Shown piece after piece: positions 34,024-47,627 of a stretch of DNA of 64,000 nucleotides. This DNA comes from Rhodamnia argentea (lineage: Eukaryota > Streptophyta > Magnoliopsida > Myrtales > Myrtaceae). The first letter of the stretch is position 1, and each line of letters begins with the position of its first letter. Under the pieces are notes generated by a model that was not told where the DNA came from, did not search any database, and saw only the letters and a program-made list of their open reading frames with translations. A program made the translations under genes and the position numbers. Location: the NCBI RefSeq assembly GCF_020921035.1, contig NC_063151.1, positions 7,316,001-7,380,000 on the forward strand, written 5' to 3'.

Positions 34024-34455
34024 TGTTAGAGTTATCCTAATGTGGACTTATATTAATTGGGATTGTAATAACTGACTTGGTCTAATAAAGATTGGATATA
34101 AAGTTTCTTAATGGGCCTAATATGGGCCTAGCTAGTGTGGATCGAGTTCGGCCCGGCCCGTGATGAGAGGGCCCACCAAAAACTCTATAAATAGCGCTCA
34201 GTCCCTCCTCTAACCTTTAAGGATTCAGAAATCACTTCATATAAAGTTCAGAGAAAAAGTGAAAGGCGTCTCATCGAGCCGGTCATACGGAGGGTAACAT
34301 AGGAGAAGATCTAGAGCGTCGGATCATTGCGATTCCGCCTGAAGCACCATGAATTTCAAATCAGGTGCACAAACTATTTATTTTCTCTGTATAGTGTTCT
34401 ATTTCTAGCTATGGTGGTCTTGGGATAGCCGCAATGAGGTTTATAGCGGCCAACA
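34024..34455 (+). repeat. 3' LTR of the Copia element
   Basis: 432 bp, begins TGTTAGAG after the purine tract, ends CCAACA, and is followed by the target duplicate AGTTT. It lies inside the coding exon of the MAP kinase. Confidence 0.94.
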
Positions 34456-35159
34456 AGTTTCTCTCGCCAGCATCTCCTGGTTCGCCGAATGTGGCCTGAT
34501 AAGACATTGTGGAGAGATGGATTGAGAGGGAACTGCAGCACTTCTGTAGAAGGCAGTTCTGTCATCAGAATCAACCTTCATGGTTCTACCATTCTCATAA
34601 GGTAGCACTGGTCCGACAACTCTGCCTGGCCTTGCTGCAAAGCAAATCAGCAGAATGTGCAAGTTAATTAGCATGCAAACTTCAATCATTTTCTTACTTT
34701 AATTTTTCTCCTGCTCTGACTCCCAATTTTTAGGAACTAAAGTACAATAGACTGGTTTGATCTTCAACATGTCTTCTGCTAAGCACAATACCAGGGATCG
34801 AACCAGATTGGATGGATCAATCCGATCCAGTTCTCAAAACACTAATTGCGGAAAAGATAACTTCACAAGCCCCAAACAGACATTTAGAGTGTGGTGAACT
34901 CAAAATGCGCACTCAAATAAAAATTGAAGTAGAGATCCACCCAATAAGCTCCCGACAAAGAGATGAGAATGCTTCCGTAGCCAAGAAATGACATCAAGTT
35001 TTCATACCAATATGACAAGTCATGTTAAAAAACTCCTAGAACTTAGTTGAACATTCATAAAAAATAGCTGCAAACAAGCAAAAAAATGTCAATACCACTT
35101 GGTACCCTTGGAGGTGGCCGTATAGCCTTCGATGGATAGCTGGAAATAGCATCTACTAC

Positions 35160-35227
35160 TCCAAAGTCCTTAGAAGCATCCTCACTAACTTGTTCCAAAG
35201 TCCTTAGAAGCATCCTCACTAACTTGT
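35160..35227. repeat. Perfect 34-bp tandem duplication in MAPK exon 8
   Basis: Two identical units, 35160-35193 and 35194-35227, starting TCCAAAGTCCTTAGAAG. Since 34 is not a multiple of three, it shifts the MAPK frame. Taking one unit away restores the family reading (...ASKDFGVVDAISSYPSKAIRPPPRVP). Confidence 0.95.
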
Positions 35228-37394
35228 TGATTATCTCTTGATGCAATATTAGAATCGCAATTTGGTAAAACTGTACCGGAGTGCACTGTGGACCTGCAAC
35301 ACGATATATAAGCAAATTAAAATACAAAGTTATTGCCACATTCTTTTTTTGGTCGGATGTTATTGCCACATTCATGAGTTCTATAATTGGGAACATTCTG
35401 CTCCCATATGAAATTGTCAAAAGGAATGACTTGATCTTAGTGCGCAGCTCCATGTGCCCTTTGACATTATACACATCAGATGTTAAGACATATTCTGAAG
35501 AAACTAGGCAGAGCAAATTACGTCACTATTTATACTTAAAAGGGAGACTGGGAAATTGTTTTGGCTTGTAACTCTCATATACTCAAAAGAAGCCCACCTT
35601 TCTCTTGATTGGCTACCTCAGCCACAGTGAAAAGATAATGAAATTACAAATAGTTACCCAAAACAAAGTACTCAGAAGAGTAAAGCAGACTCTTCAAAAA
35701 TGAACTACAACAGGAATATCAGTCAATGTCTTCAAAACTAGGACCAAATGGCCACGAAGAAAAAGAGGTCCTACCTTGGGAGAGACGCGTGCTTTCTCTC
35801 CAAAGGTATAACCGGAGCACTTATCCCACCATGTTCCTCAAGATGTGCAAACTGCCTCCTGAATTGACCAATGGCACTGCTTCCGACGTATAAAACCATC
35901 AGAAATCCTTAGAAAGGTGGTAAAGAAGCAGAATAGGAGATAGTGACTGACAAAGGATTTAGAGTAGAACCTAGGATACAGAAAATTGGTGCTTTCAGTT
36001 CCGTTCATGTAGTCCTTGCGTAGCTGTGGATGGTACTCCAATATCTCCCGGTACAAAAGTTCCCTAACATCTTCCTTAGTTAATCTTCTCCTCTCAAACT
36101 CAAACTCCAGCTTTGATATGGGCTGAGAAGAAGGCTCCCTCTCAACCTTGCCTAGACCCTTAAAGTAAGGATCGGCAAGAGCCTGTTTAAATAAAAGAGC
36201 AGACACAATTTTCATCTGAATTCAAAGGAATAATACAAAAGGAATCAACAACCAGGTGCTTCTGACAAGCATATTTTCCACATTACGCCCATAAATACTG
36301 TAAGATTTAAGTTTGGAAGAGACCACAGCAGAGATCAAACAAACCTCCTCAGCAGTTGGCCGATCCTTTGCATCAAAAGCCAACAATCTTTGCAACAGCC
36401 TAAGAGCCTGTGGATCAGCATTTGGAAATTTATGGGTAAAGGACACAGGCTGCTTTCTTCGCATCTCTGTCAAATATTTCCTTGCCTTCTCATTACGAAC
36501 CTGCATTTCAACATTAAAGCAGGGTTAGAGAAAGGAAAGGAAAACCACAATCTACCAAGAAGAACGAACTTGAGAAGACAATGAAGATAAAAGAAAAGAT
36601 ATGATACCCCAGATACGGATTCTGCGGAAGGTGTCCCAAGAAGATCGGTAATCAAATCTAACTGGTGAACAATGGTTTTTCCGGGAAACAATGGTTTTCC
36701 AGTCATCACTTCCGCAAAGATGCAACCGATGCTCCAAACATCAATTGCTGGTGTATACTGCATTCGAGTAGGAAACAGATCAGATAAAAGCATAGCCTAC
36801 GGTGAAATAGAAGCCACAACATTAAATCATTTTTGGAGAACAGCATAACCGGACACTGTTACCTGATTTAAAGATATTTCAACTTCCAGGAGAGTTCACT
36901 AGTCCTCCCTGAACAACAATTATTTAATCTAGCATTACTGCTTACTATAAAGCACCCAGAACACATTCTGCACAGCATGTAACTTATCGCTTGCTTTTTA
37001 TCCAAAATACCAAATATTCACGAAAAGTGAACTTCAAAACAGTTTTATGGTACATATTACACCACTAAATCTCTAATATCTAGACTATTCCGTGCAGAAG
37101 AACTTACAAATATACAGGATGCTGCATGTCTCACCTACATAACATCATTATCACTTAATGCCAAAAACAAATTTACCAAACTTGAGCTGAGAAAACAAAA
37201 ATCCGATTCCAGTATATTTCCCATGGGACCCAAACATGTAGACAAGGGTGGACATGTTAAGCAAGCATACCTTGGAAAAAAAAGATCCACACAGCTCTGG
37301 AGCCCTGTACCATCTTGTAGCGACATAGTCCTGCAAGGTGACAAGTGCACGACCATAATAAGTAATTGGGCTGCCGTGTGCTCTCATCAAACTA

Positions 37395-37619
<225 letters not shown>

Positions 37620-38173
37620 TTAAAAGGCCCAAAAATAAGAAGTCGAAAAGAACTGAGCCAAAAAAGAAGAAGGAAGAAAGCGTAAGTATCTGCACTTAGC
37701 AAGAGCTTTCTGCTAGAGCATCAACATGAGCGAAGAAGCCAGAATTGTCAGAGTAGATGGTAAGCTAATGACAAACCTGTGTGCATGTACTTCAAAGCTC
37801 GTAGCATTTGATAAAGGAAAAATTGGTGGTGTTCTCTAGTCAAATCGTCATTAGCTTTGATCACTTGGTGAAGATCAGACTCCATGAGCTCAAAAACGAC
37901 ATAAATATCTTTGAATTCCCTCTTCGAGGTTGGCAACATGATGCTCTTGATTTCAACAATATCAGGATGTCGCAGAAGCCTGAGCAACTTGACTTCTCGA
38001 AGGATTCGAATAGCATCAGAAATGTGCTCAAAGATACCATGTATTTTCTTTATAGCGACTTTTTCCCCAGTATGCGTGTCGATGGCCGCACAAACAACTC
38101 CATAGCTTCCCTTGCCAATTACCTCCAAGATTTTGTACCTGTTGGCATCTCCATACTCAGTGAAAAACTCCAT

Positions 38174-39055
38174 CTCCTTCAGCAGCAGACGACAAAAATT
38201 AGCCGTTTCAGACTCGAGCCAAAAAAATTTTGTTATGGTAAAGAAAAGAAATTAGAAATGGGAGGCATTTCACAACTAGACACCAGCTGAGAACAAACAA
38301 CTCGCAAGGTACAGCAAAGCACTAAAAGTGAACATTTCCACCACGATCATCCTGGAGGAGTCTTGAACACCATGAAAGTCCAGGAAACATAAAAAGGTTC
38401 AACAGGAAAATCTATCACATTATGCATCGTGTCCTGGACCCATCTCCAAAAAAAAAAAAAAAAAAAAGTTTTCCAAGAACGAGTTATAATCCATCAAGTG
38501 GATAAGCTACACGAGTTCAGTACTGCTACCGCAGATCTTCCACCCAAGATCTAAGGAAAAACTTCACATGAAGAAAGTAAATATATAAACGCTTCGAGTG
38601 GAGAAATTCGAAGAAAGCAAATCAACAAGGCCAGGGCTTACGACCAACATAACTTACTTCTTCAAAAGCAGACTAAAAATCAAAGAGATGCAACATAAAT
38701 TAAAGTTTCTATAGGCGGGGTGAATGTGAGGTGTAATCTATATAACTTTTCAAAATCTGGAAGCTAATTACACAGCAGTGGCCAAAGTTCAAGGGGGCAA
38801 TTCTTGCCAGACGTCATGACGTCAAAATAAACACATATCGTATTACATGATATCCAACACTCATTTGTGCGGTTCTTTAATTTAGATTTAAAAAAAATTC
38901 AAAATAAAAAGAACATGTTGACGGACCACTAACGCGATTAAAATTATTTAGATACCATCTCTGATAATGTTGGGTGAAAAATTTATTTTCATTCGCTGAC
39001 TTTCAGAATAATATTTGGCTTTTTTCCGATTCTGTAGTTATACGGAGCTATAGCA
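38174..39055. other. MAPK 5' region / spacer to the TNL gene
   Basis: Presumed leader and promoter of the MAP kinase, with an A-run of about 16 near 38450. No further LRR coding sequence for the adjacent TNL gene is recognisable here. Confidence 0.5.
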
Positions 39056-42000
39056 TCAAACTGAAATTAGAACAAACCAATTTTCGAACCCATGTACACA
39101 CGCCATCCACTGTATATAGGGAAGAAGATATCGCACCTGGGATGTCTGCAAGTATGTCAGAGAGGGCGGAAGCTTCGTCGATTGCGAATCGCTTCTTGTA
39201 ATGCACGTATTTAATAAGTTTAACCCTATCAATGAGGTTAAATTCCCAAGTGAGCCTGGAAGTTTGCTCAACTTACAACATCCTTGCAATGACAAGTGAC
39301 TGAGCTTCACTAGCGCCCCGACTTCTTCTGGCAAATCCGTAAGGCCCTTGCACCATTCAATATTTAACTCAATCAACGACGGAAGATTTCCAATGAAGCT
39401 TTTGATCCTCCTTAGCTTGTTGCAGTGTGCAACAGTCAACCTCTCTAAACGCACGCATTTAGAGAAGTCAGGAATTGTCGTTATGCCATCGCACTCGGTA
39501 AGAGATATAACTCTCAAATTCTGCCCCATCTGTAAAAATCGATGGCATGTCAAGTGAAAGAACCATTGCATGGCACACACCGGGACTATTAGACTAGAAT
39601 TAAAGCATGTGATTTACCTTCATCAAGTCCCATGCTTTTGAATCATCCGTGAAGCCATTCGCACCAAGTTCAAAAACAACAAGATGATCCAAATGCAAAT
39701 TTTTCGCCCTAAAACGTTGACGAGGACAACGCCAAGAAATCCATCTTAAATTTGAACGACACTTTGCAAAGTCACCAACATATGTTCCATTGCATAACTT
39801 GAGGAATCTTAGGTTCCGTAATCTTTCGAACTCTTGATTTGTAATCTCTATGGAGTCATCCAGTCCATCTATGTCAAGTGCTTTAACCTTGTCCTTCTTC
39901 TGCAAGTGAAATTTTGCAATGATGTGAAGAGTTTTGTCAACTTCCAATCACTATGTTTTACAAGTCGAATGGGCAGGAAAAAGATGGGTAAGACCCTAAA
40001 AAGAAGAAGAATAAAAGAATCCATAAACTTCCATTTGAAAATGAGACTTTTCCTTCTTACCTCTTCGGTTTTTAGGATATCGAGGGCCTCTTCTGCAATC
40101 CACAACCTACTCTGCTTTCCAAGGTCATATTTACTGTCTTCCCGAACAATTTCCCTTCCCAATGCTATTAGTTCATCGTGCATCCAGAATTTATCATCGT
40201 CCAAGATCTTTATCAAGCTCCTCTCTGTAAGGATTTCGACTCCGCTTAGGGGATTCAATTCACAACTAGTCCACATGTAAATTGCATTGGTCTTCTTCTT
40301 ATTATGAAAAAAGCATGCTATGTCAAGAAAAATTTGTTTCTCATTTTCGTCTAGGTCATCATAGCTATATTTCAACTTCTTTAGAATCCTTTTCTTAGGC
40401 ACTTTCTTAATATTGAGCAACGTCTCTTCCCAAACTGGTTTGCCTCTCCTTTTAAGTGACGAACCTATCACTTCAATACTCAAAGGAAGTCCACCCATAC
40501 TTGAGACAATTTCACTTGAAAGCTGATGATAATCATCCAAAGGAGAGTCTCTATCAGAGGCATGCCAACTAAAAAGCTGAAGTGCAACAGGAGCATCCAT
40601 CTCTGGCATCTCATACCGTCGAATTTCACCATTAAATCTCTCGTTTGGTGGAATAGTTTTGTCTCTTGTTGTAATGATTACTCTAGATCCTGAACATAAT
40701 GAATAATTTCCTATTAGACTCTCAATATGCTGTTCTTCAGCAACATCATCTAGAACCACAAGGACCTTCTCAGTGCGGAGTGCTTCTCCAATCTTCTTCA
40801 TTCCTTGTTCACTATTCTCGACTTGTTGTGCAAATCTTGAACCCGCAATGTTGGATAGTAATCTCTTCTGCAGCCGAACTATGCCATCCTCTGTCGACAA
40901 ACTTTCTCGAACTTCCTTAAGGAAGCTACAACGGTTTCCAAAGCAGGAATATAGTTCATTAAAGATGACTTTGGCCATAGTTGTTTTACCGATCCCACCC
41001 ATTCCGTAAATTGCAATGAGCCGCACATCACGTTGGCTGATATCTATTGCCTCTGTCAAGTGTTTTAACTGAGCATCAAGTCTAACAAAATGGCGAGGCA
41101 GTTTTTCTTTTTTTATCTCCAACTTCTTCAATACCTCTTCAACAACAGATTTGATAATCTCTACTTGGCTGCCATGTACAAAAGCGCTTCCATTAGTTGA
41201 CTAGATTAATTTCACACCCACGCATCGTGGAATTGTCACAATTTTAACTAGATTGAAGTCATCATGAACGACATACGAGTTCACTCAATAATCATTATAG
41301 GCTAATTTGGCATAATACAGTCGATGTGCTGCACATTTATGAGTGTAGATGTTTCTGAAGACTAAGTATTGGCTGAAACGATGGAGAAAGTCACGAGGCG
41401 GCTACTATATCGCGCATAAGCAAAATTTCGGTAGTTATAGCTAGGCCTGGACAACAAAATCAGCACTCCTAATAGGAAAATCATGAACCGAGATAGTGTA
41501 GCACAATTGCAACATCATCCATTGAACACCGCAGTATGTGAAGGCAAATGTGTTCCCAAAAGACAAAAACCAAAAAAGCCCAAAACATGTGTCTGCCTTA
41601 ACTTATGCAGTTGAAGTCTTCTATGGATATGATTATGTCAAGCATAATGGCATTTAAAGAGCCGTGTCACATGAAAATTTGTTCAAGATTGAAAATCAGG
41701 AGACCCGACTCACATAGGGTCAACTTGGTAGTAAAGGAATGAAGATATGTTGTAGACAAGGCGCACAACACACGTTCGATTCTCCGTCCCCTCAAGTGGA
41801 CACATTTCTATGTTTGGAGTACCTACCTGGGATTTGGCTCGTACTTTACCTGGTCATAGAGTTAGTAGCGTTGGTCATAGGTACGTAATTTACCTAGCAA
41901 AGGTGAACTTCGTCATCGATATTAAAGCAAAATGCAGAGGCTCACTCGGTTTGCTTTTCGGAGAATCTGTCTTTTGGTTGAATCCAAAACTCTCATGCGG

Positions 42001-43497
42001 CTTGTTGATCACATTGACTACATTACCCAAAAGCATAAGAGACTGCCCGCTCCTAAAACAAAAAAGAAAAATTGTGCAAAAACAGCTTATTCACATTGGA
42101 GAAGTCAATGGCCGCCCACATGCTATAATGACGCATTCTAGGTGTTAATTTGCCTTATGTTACATCCAAATTTATCAATTGCCATATTGTGTGCGCACGC
42201 GGGGCCACACCAATCGGAGGCCTCAGCGCAAGCATCGACGTTAGGTCAGAGGTGGGCGACGGGGTCGCGTCTGACCTGGTCCAGATCGAGGTTGCCCAGC
42301 CTCGATTTGGACCTCCTGCGAGCTCTGGAGAGCTCCCGTCCCCGAGACGACGGCCCGTCATTCTTTACATGTTGTCAGGATGCTATGGCTTCTATTGATT
42401 GTCTGGAATGATTTTTTTTTTTTTTGTGCTGATTTCCTTACGTGGGGTTTCTCGAGGAGCACACAGAGATGTGTAAAGTAGGAATCAATTGCTGATTTCT
42501 TTTCTCCCGTTTCCCCAGTAAATAGATACTGGAAACTGATACTTCTATCACGAGCTATAGAGATTTCTTGGATCGAAATTGGTGAGAATGCAGATCAATA
42601 GTGGTGCCCTTGAATATTTCGTAGCCTACGAGACAGTGAAGAGGAAAAAATGGTCGGAAGGAAAACGTAGGTCCATGTAAAGTCGAACGAGAGCAGCAAT
42701 TGAAGGTAGTTTTCAATTTTTTTCTATTACCAAAAAGAATAAAAAAAAGGGAAATGCTTTCACTTTCAAGGATGGAACAATCTCAACCATAAATACATAC
42801 ACCATTATCACGTGTTTTGCATAAATCACTCGTTAATTAAGAGATCGTGTGGTTAGAAATATTTGACAGTACTATCATATTGTGAAGCTAGCAGTTTCAA
42901 AAAAAAAAATTATATAACAGGACAACCTTCCATCCTCAAAAGAAAATATATACAAAAAGAAAAGAAAAAAGAGAAGATAGGGATCTTAAAAAAGTTTTAC
43001 CTTGATTTCACGGTCCATCCCTTGATTTCGCCAACCTCTGTAAGGGCCGCTCTCCACTCGTTGACTTCGTCTGGAAATTGGTTCTCGTGTTCCATTAAGG
43101 CATTGCTATATATTGAAGTTTTAAGTTTAACATCGCCAGATCCCACGTCGAAAAAAATGGGAAGAATACTTTTTTTACCCTTTGATTCATACATGCTCTT
43201 CACCATCTGCACAAGTTCCCGAAGGCACCATTTACTGGAAGCATAAGTTTGAGAGAAGGTTGGTATATAGATTGTGGAGTTGTTGATAGCACTTCGAAGG
43301 TTCTCATCGATCTTTTCACCGAAGCGGATTTTTTCATTGTCCCTGAATACGCGGATTCCAACATCTACCAAGTCGCGGTAGAGGAAGTCTATAAATCCAT
43401 AACGAGTGTCTGGTCCTCTGAAATTCAAGAACACTTGATACTCTCCTCCCGATGCTCGTGCATCGTCACTTCTCGTTCCGGCCTCTGCATCTGCCAT
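39056..43497 (-). CDS. TIR-NB-LRR immune receptor, short LRR
   Basis: Exons 43497-43001 (TIR), 41168-40061 (NB-ARC), 39899-39618 and 39529-39056 (LRR) join in phase to about 786 residues. TIR motifs: YQVFLNFRGPDTRYGF, IRVFRDNEKI, IPTFSQTYASSKWCLRELV. NB-ARC motifs: P-loop GMGGIGKTT, kinase-2 VLVVLDDV, RNBS-B GSRVIITTRD, GLPL (GGLPLSIEVIGS), CFFHNKK and an MHD motif (FWMHDELIALGREIV). LRR repeats follow (LRVISLTECDGITTIPDFSKC, LIELNIEWCKGLTDLPEEVG, LSHLSLQGCCKLSKLPGSLG). TNLs are intracellular receptors of pathogen effectors acting through NADase-active TIRs. At 786 aa the LRR is short against the usual 1000-1200, so the 3' end may be truncated. MADAEAG (43497) is preferred as start over an upstream in-frame ATG (43623). 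Confidence 0.88.
41169..43000 (-). other. Intron 1 of the TNL gene, with a GC-rich island
   Basis: 1.8-kb intron between the TIR and NB-ARC exons. It is AT-rich except 42190-42370, a GC-rich patch of unknown origin. No nested gene is recognised. Confidence 0.6.
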
Positions 43498-43796
43498 AGC
43501 TAAGAATCTTCTTACGGTCCAGAGATCTCCTCTCACTTTAAGAGAAAAAAAGGTTGGTGCGATGTGGCCAATCTGAGAAATGAGGTGAGGTTTTGGATAT
43601 GAACAAGCGCAAGCGAGTGCCAATGCCTTAAATACTTGGCCGGCTCACCTTAAAGTCAAATTTGATTGTGTATTTCCCACCTAACGTTGTGCACTAGAAG
43701 GATGTGACGGTCCAATGGGAAAGAGAGACAGAGCAGTGCCATCAAGAAGGATGACTTTGAAATTTGAATGAAGTGCCATGAACGAGTTCACTTTTA

Positions 43797-43975
43797 TTTT
43801 TTTTTATAATCGAAGTTTCTCACGTACAATGAACTATTTTTGGAGGTGGTGGGAATATGCCAATACCATTAGGTAAGTCCCCAAGACGTGGTCGTTGGGA
43901 GTCGAACCTGAGACTTTATCAGTTTAATTGTTTAAGGCTCAGGAAACTCAACTAACTCGTCCAACGTCTCATTGG
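43797..43975 (-). mobile_element. Possible tRNA-derived SINE
   Basis: On the minus strand, sequence with an exact tRNA B-box (GGTTCGACTCC, about 43895-43905) runs to an A-rich tail (T-run at about 43797 on +). Size and layout fit a plant SINE. The A-box and target duplication are not convincing, so the left and right borders are approximate. Confidence 0.4.
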
Positions 43976-45945
43976 CCATTTCACATTTTTTTAGACTCCT
44001 TGGGAGACCATAAAGGCAAATGTGTAAATAAATAATGGAACCATCACGCGAGGTTTTTCTAAACAACGTCCAATCCACCGCCGAAAAATCTATCACAAAA
44101 GAAAGTTGTGACGGTCCAAAGGGACTCGAATCATATCGCTCTGGATCCCGCCATGCAACTAATTCCCCCTTTTCTCGCAAAGCTCCACAAAGAAATTTTT
44201 AAATGATTTTTTAGGAATAATACCACCAAAAACTAGAAATTATTTTTGCTGGGTATCAAAATCCAAACTCCTTTTTTTTTTTTTTGTGTGTCATAAAGAA
44301 TCTAAACTTGTACCAGTGTGCTAACACATTGCAATCTCATAAATGAGACAACATATAAAAATACTCCATGAAATGCATGCTGCAAAATGATTTCTTGAGA
44401 TTTGGATTCTCTTCCCACTTTAGTCAAGTTTCATATGACACGATCACAAGGAGAAATGTTTCTACTTTCAGTGAAAAATTAGCACGCAATTTTAATTGAA
44501 CTGTCAATAGATTGACTTCAGCTTTGCCGCACCATGATCCGACAAAACCTAATATGGGCAAAAACTTGGAGGCGAGGCTCCTCAAGCTATCTTTTTGAGC
44601 GACTATCTACTGCATCTAGAGGGAACGAACCGCAGACGGTTTCAAAACAAGTGAATTGAGACTCATCTTTTATTGGTTAGGATTCATAGAGTTGTAAGGG
44701 AAAGAGCGTCACTCTACCACAATTATAGGACTTCCCAGATAAATGTTTTACTAGCTACCATATGGAGGCTTCCTTCCTTCGTATTCTCGCATAATTAATC
44801 TCTTTGTAATGCTAGAGAATTCTTTTGAGCTTTTGTACCTCATTTGATTAATGATACTATTTACACCCAAAAAAGTGATAATTAAGGAACGATTTTCTAA
44901 GTCGTCGTTGTCTTGGACCGCCATCAATGTCCGTCGTCTGCTTTAGAATCTTTTATTGTCCTAAAGGTCCGCCGTGCCAACTAAAATCAACAACTTTTCA
45001 TTTTATTTGAATTCCACGTTTCGCACACCAAAGTGGAGTGTCCCAGTCAGCTAAGACTGATGATTACTTTAAACAAAATGCTCCATACTTTTTAGATGGT
45101 ATGTGTTTTTGAAGTTTCATGTTCTTAAAGTTTGTACGAATAGACGCCTTACCCAAAAAAAAAAAAAATTGTACGAATAGACACCTCTCTTTGAGAAGAA
45201 TAATTTTTATAGACATTTCTTTTTCACATTTATAGAGTTAGCTTAGTGTTGTTTTAAATATAACAAATGCATACACCTCTTCTCAGACAACATGTTCTAA
45301 CAGACACGTTTCTTTGTATTTCCAAAAGCAATTTAGATAACGTTTGTTTTTAAATAGTATGGTTAACATGTGATTTGCACTTCCTCTTTTCTTTAAAATT
45401 GAATACGTCATGTAATCTTATTAAATTTTACTGCACACTAATTCATGTATAGAATTACCTCTCATACACAATAGATTTTTCTTGCTTTAGACAAAGCTTA
45501 TATCTCAAACCTTTTTTAGTTCATGACATTCTTCATTTCCATTAATATTTTTTCTATCTCAATGTTGAATAAGTATCTGCCTAATTTGGTAAGGATTATT
45601 ATTCTATGCAACTCCAATGTAAACCTTCCTAACGGGTTCAACATTGAACATGTGACATGTGTGCTTCGAGATAGCTATGCAATAGAAACCATCAACACGT
45701 TAATTATCCTATGAAGTGTAAATTATATTTTGTACCGACGGTACACCTAATAAAAATTCTGTCAACATACCTTGTTTTAATGTTTGAATTCCTTCTATTA
45801 AATCAACAAATAACCAACAAACTACCTCACATGTATCACTCTACAAATCATCCAACCCTTTATTGATTAGTCGAGTTTAAGATTTATGCGCTTATCTTTT
45901 TGTTTCATTATGTTGACATGTTATCTTTAATTTATTTTGTTATTA
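43976..45945. other. AT-rich intergenic DNA
   Basis: About 2 kb without a supported gene; scattered homopolymer runs and no clear terminal repeats. Confidence 0.45.
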
Positions 45946-46190
45946 TTATCTCTCTCTAATGAGTGTTCCTCTTTTCATGTGGAGAAAAGCCAATGATTTC
46001 AGGAATGATTTAGTAAGAGCATCTTGCCCCACCTTGACTTCATAACGAAATTGCTTATCGTGCTTTAGAAACGCATCCGGGCACAGCCAAATCTTAAGCA
46101 TAGCATCGTCAAAAGTATGGGAAGGATACTTTTGTTCCCTTCTTATTTCGACGTGTTGTCCACCACAACATGTACAAGCTGGCATTATTC
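45946..46190 (-). pseudogene. TIR-domain relic
   Basis: Minus-strand sequence shows, in two frames, KSILPI and AFLKHDKQFRYEVKV-QDALTK. These match the TIR stretch KSILPIFFDV...NALMEHENQFPDEVNEWRAALTE of the neighbouring TNL gene. Only about 80 codons survive with at least one frame change and no start, so it is a decayed TIR fragment from a former tandem TNL. Confidence 0.6.
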
Positions 46191-46324
46191 ACAAAAAGTA
46201 TGGAAGTGGCAACATGTCGTTTAACATGGACAAAAAATCATGTACTTTACCAAAAGCAAAAGACAACCCCAATATTATAAAGGATCTAAATGGATTTGTT
46301 GGGCAGAAGTGACTTGGTGTCGGA

Positions 46325-47270
46325 TGTTAGGATTCAGCGCACACTCATAACGAAGTAAAGTGTAAAAGCAAGAAAGAGAAATCGAAATACGAGATTTTAT
46401 TCTGGTCCACCCTTAAACTAGGGCTACATTCAACAGATGATTCCACTATAACTAGCGTATCGTACCTCTTATTACATCACTCAATTACAAGAGAAAAAGA
46501 ATACGGATAGTACTAGCTATTCAAGAGCCCAAACCCAAATCACTAATAAAAAAATTACGGGCTTAAATCGAAAAAGTCATCTTGTTTTCAAGAGGCGCCG
46601 CCTCTCTGAGATCCCCGTCGGAGCAGCTCCCCCGGACCCTCACTCGCTAAGCATGAAGAGGGATCAACGTGCTTTCCTATCGCGAATAAGTATGAACCAC
46701 ACCCCAATAGGGCCAATACTATTGGTAAAATGTGGTAAAATTGGATGAACAAAGGAATCGGATTCTAAGGCGTGATAGCACTTTCTTTAAGGAATTATTT
46801 GCCCCACAATATTACTAATGGTTACCAGCAAAATCCTCTAGGATACAACAAAGTCTCAAGCGAGAATATTAAATAGCAATTCTAATATTCTTCGAGAACT
46901 CTCTAGGAAACAATTAGAAACGAAAACTGTATTTCTCTTGTTTTGAGAGGACGAAAATTGAAAGTAGAAGTTGTGAACAATGAACATAATAGTTGAATAT
47001 ATAATGAGAAAAGAACATAGATTTTCGCGTTCGAAAAGGTGTTAATTCTCTTATACCTTTTCATTGTTCGAAAATAGTTTTTGTTTGAAAATTGCAACTC
47101 TTCGTGTCCAATAACTGATAGTTCAAACACACCTCTTCATGTTCGAAACTATACATTCAATCGCACATTTTCATATCTGAATTGGTAGTTATTTCAAAAC
47201 AGACATGAACACTTCAAAGGTTATAAGAGTGTTTTAGAAAATGACCGCCAATTGAATAGACACGATCTTT
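46325..47270. repeat. Candidate solo LTR or LTR fragment
   Basis: Begins TGTTAGGATTCAGCGCAC, followed by GAGATTTTATTCTGGTCCACCC, a layout like LTRs of some plant Copia elements. No partner LTR, coding domains or target duplication were found, so the right border is a guess. Confidence 0.3.
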
Positions 47271-47627
47271 CAAAGGATATAGCCAATTGAATAGACACAA
47301 CCTTTCAAAAGTGGTAAAAGTACCTCAGAAAATAACTGTCAAGTGGGATAGGGTACCTCTTCGTTTGTTTTACAAATAAACCACCAACAAATACTAGTGG
47401 TGATCATCATGGCTTCAATAGTGGCTTGGTGTTACTAGAGGGTAGCAACAAGATACCATGCGGCCGAGGAGGAGAGTTTTGTGAATGATGTTTCGTGGGT
47501 GCGCGACAACAGTGACTTTATGGTCCTGAGAACTTTTAATCTCTACCAAATTATATTGTCATTTATATGATATTGTTAGAATATTAGTCACACGCTCTAT
47601 TTATTTGCTTTATCTCTATTCTTCTTA

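Larger units (their letters stand above)
27554..34455 (+). mobile_element. Ty1/Copia LTR retrotransposon, structurally complete, coding-defective
   Basis: 6.9 kb with two 432-bp LTRs beginning TGTTAGAGTTATC and ending GCGGCCAAC(A/G). It is flanked by the 5-bp target duplication AGTTT (27549-27553 and 34456-34460). A degenerate primer-binding site (GTATAAGAGCAATTCC, cf. Met-tRNA type) follows LTR1, and a purine tract (CAAGTGGGAGAA) precedes LTR2. Domain order gag, protease, integrase, RT, RNase H is Copia. By hand the LTRs differ at roughly 30 of 432 positions, so the insertion is not recent. It is antisense to the MAPK gene whose exon it interrupts. Confidence 0.95.
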
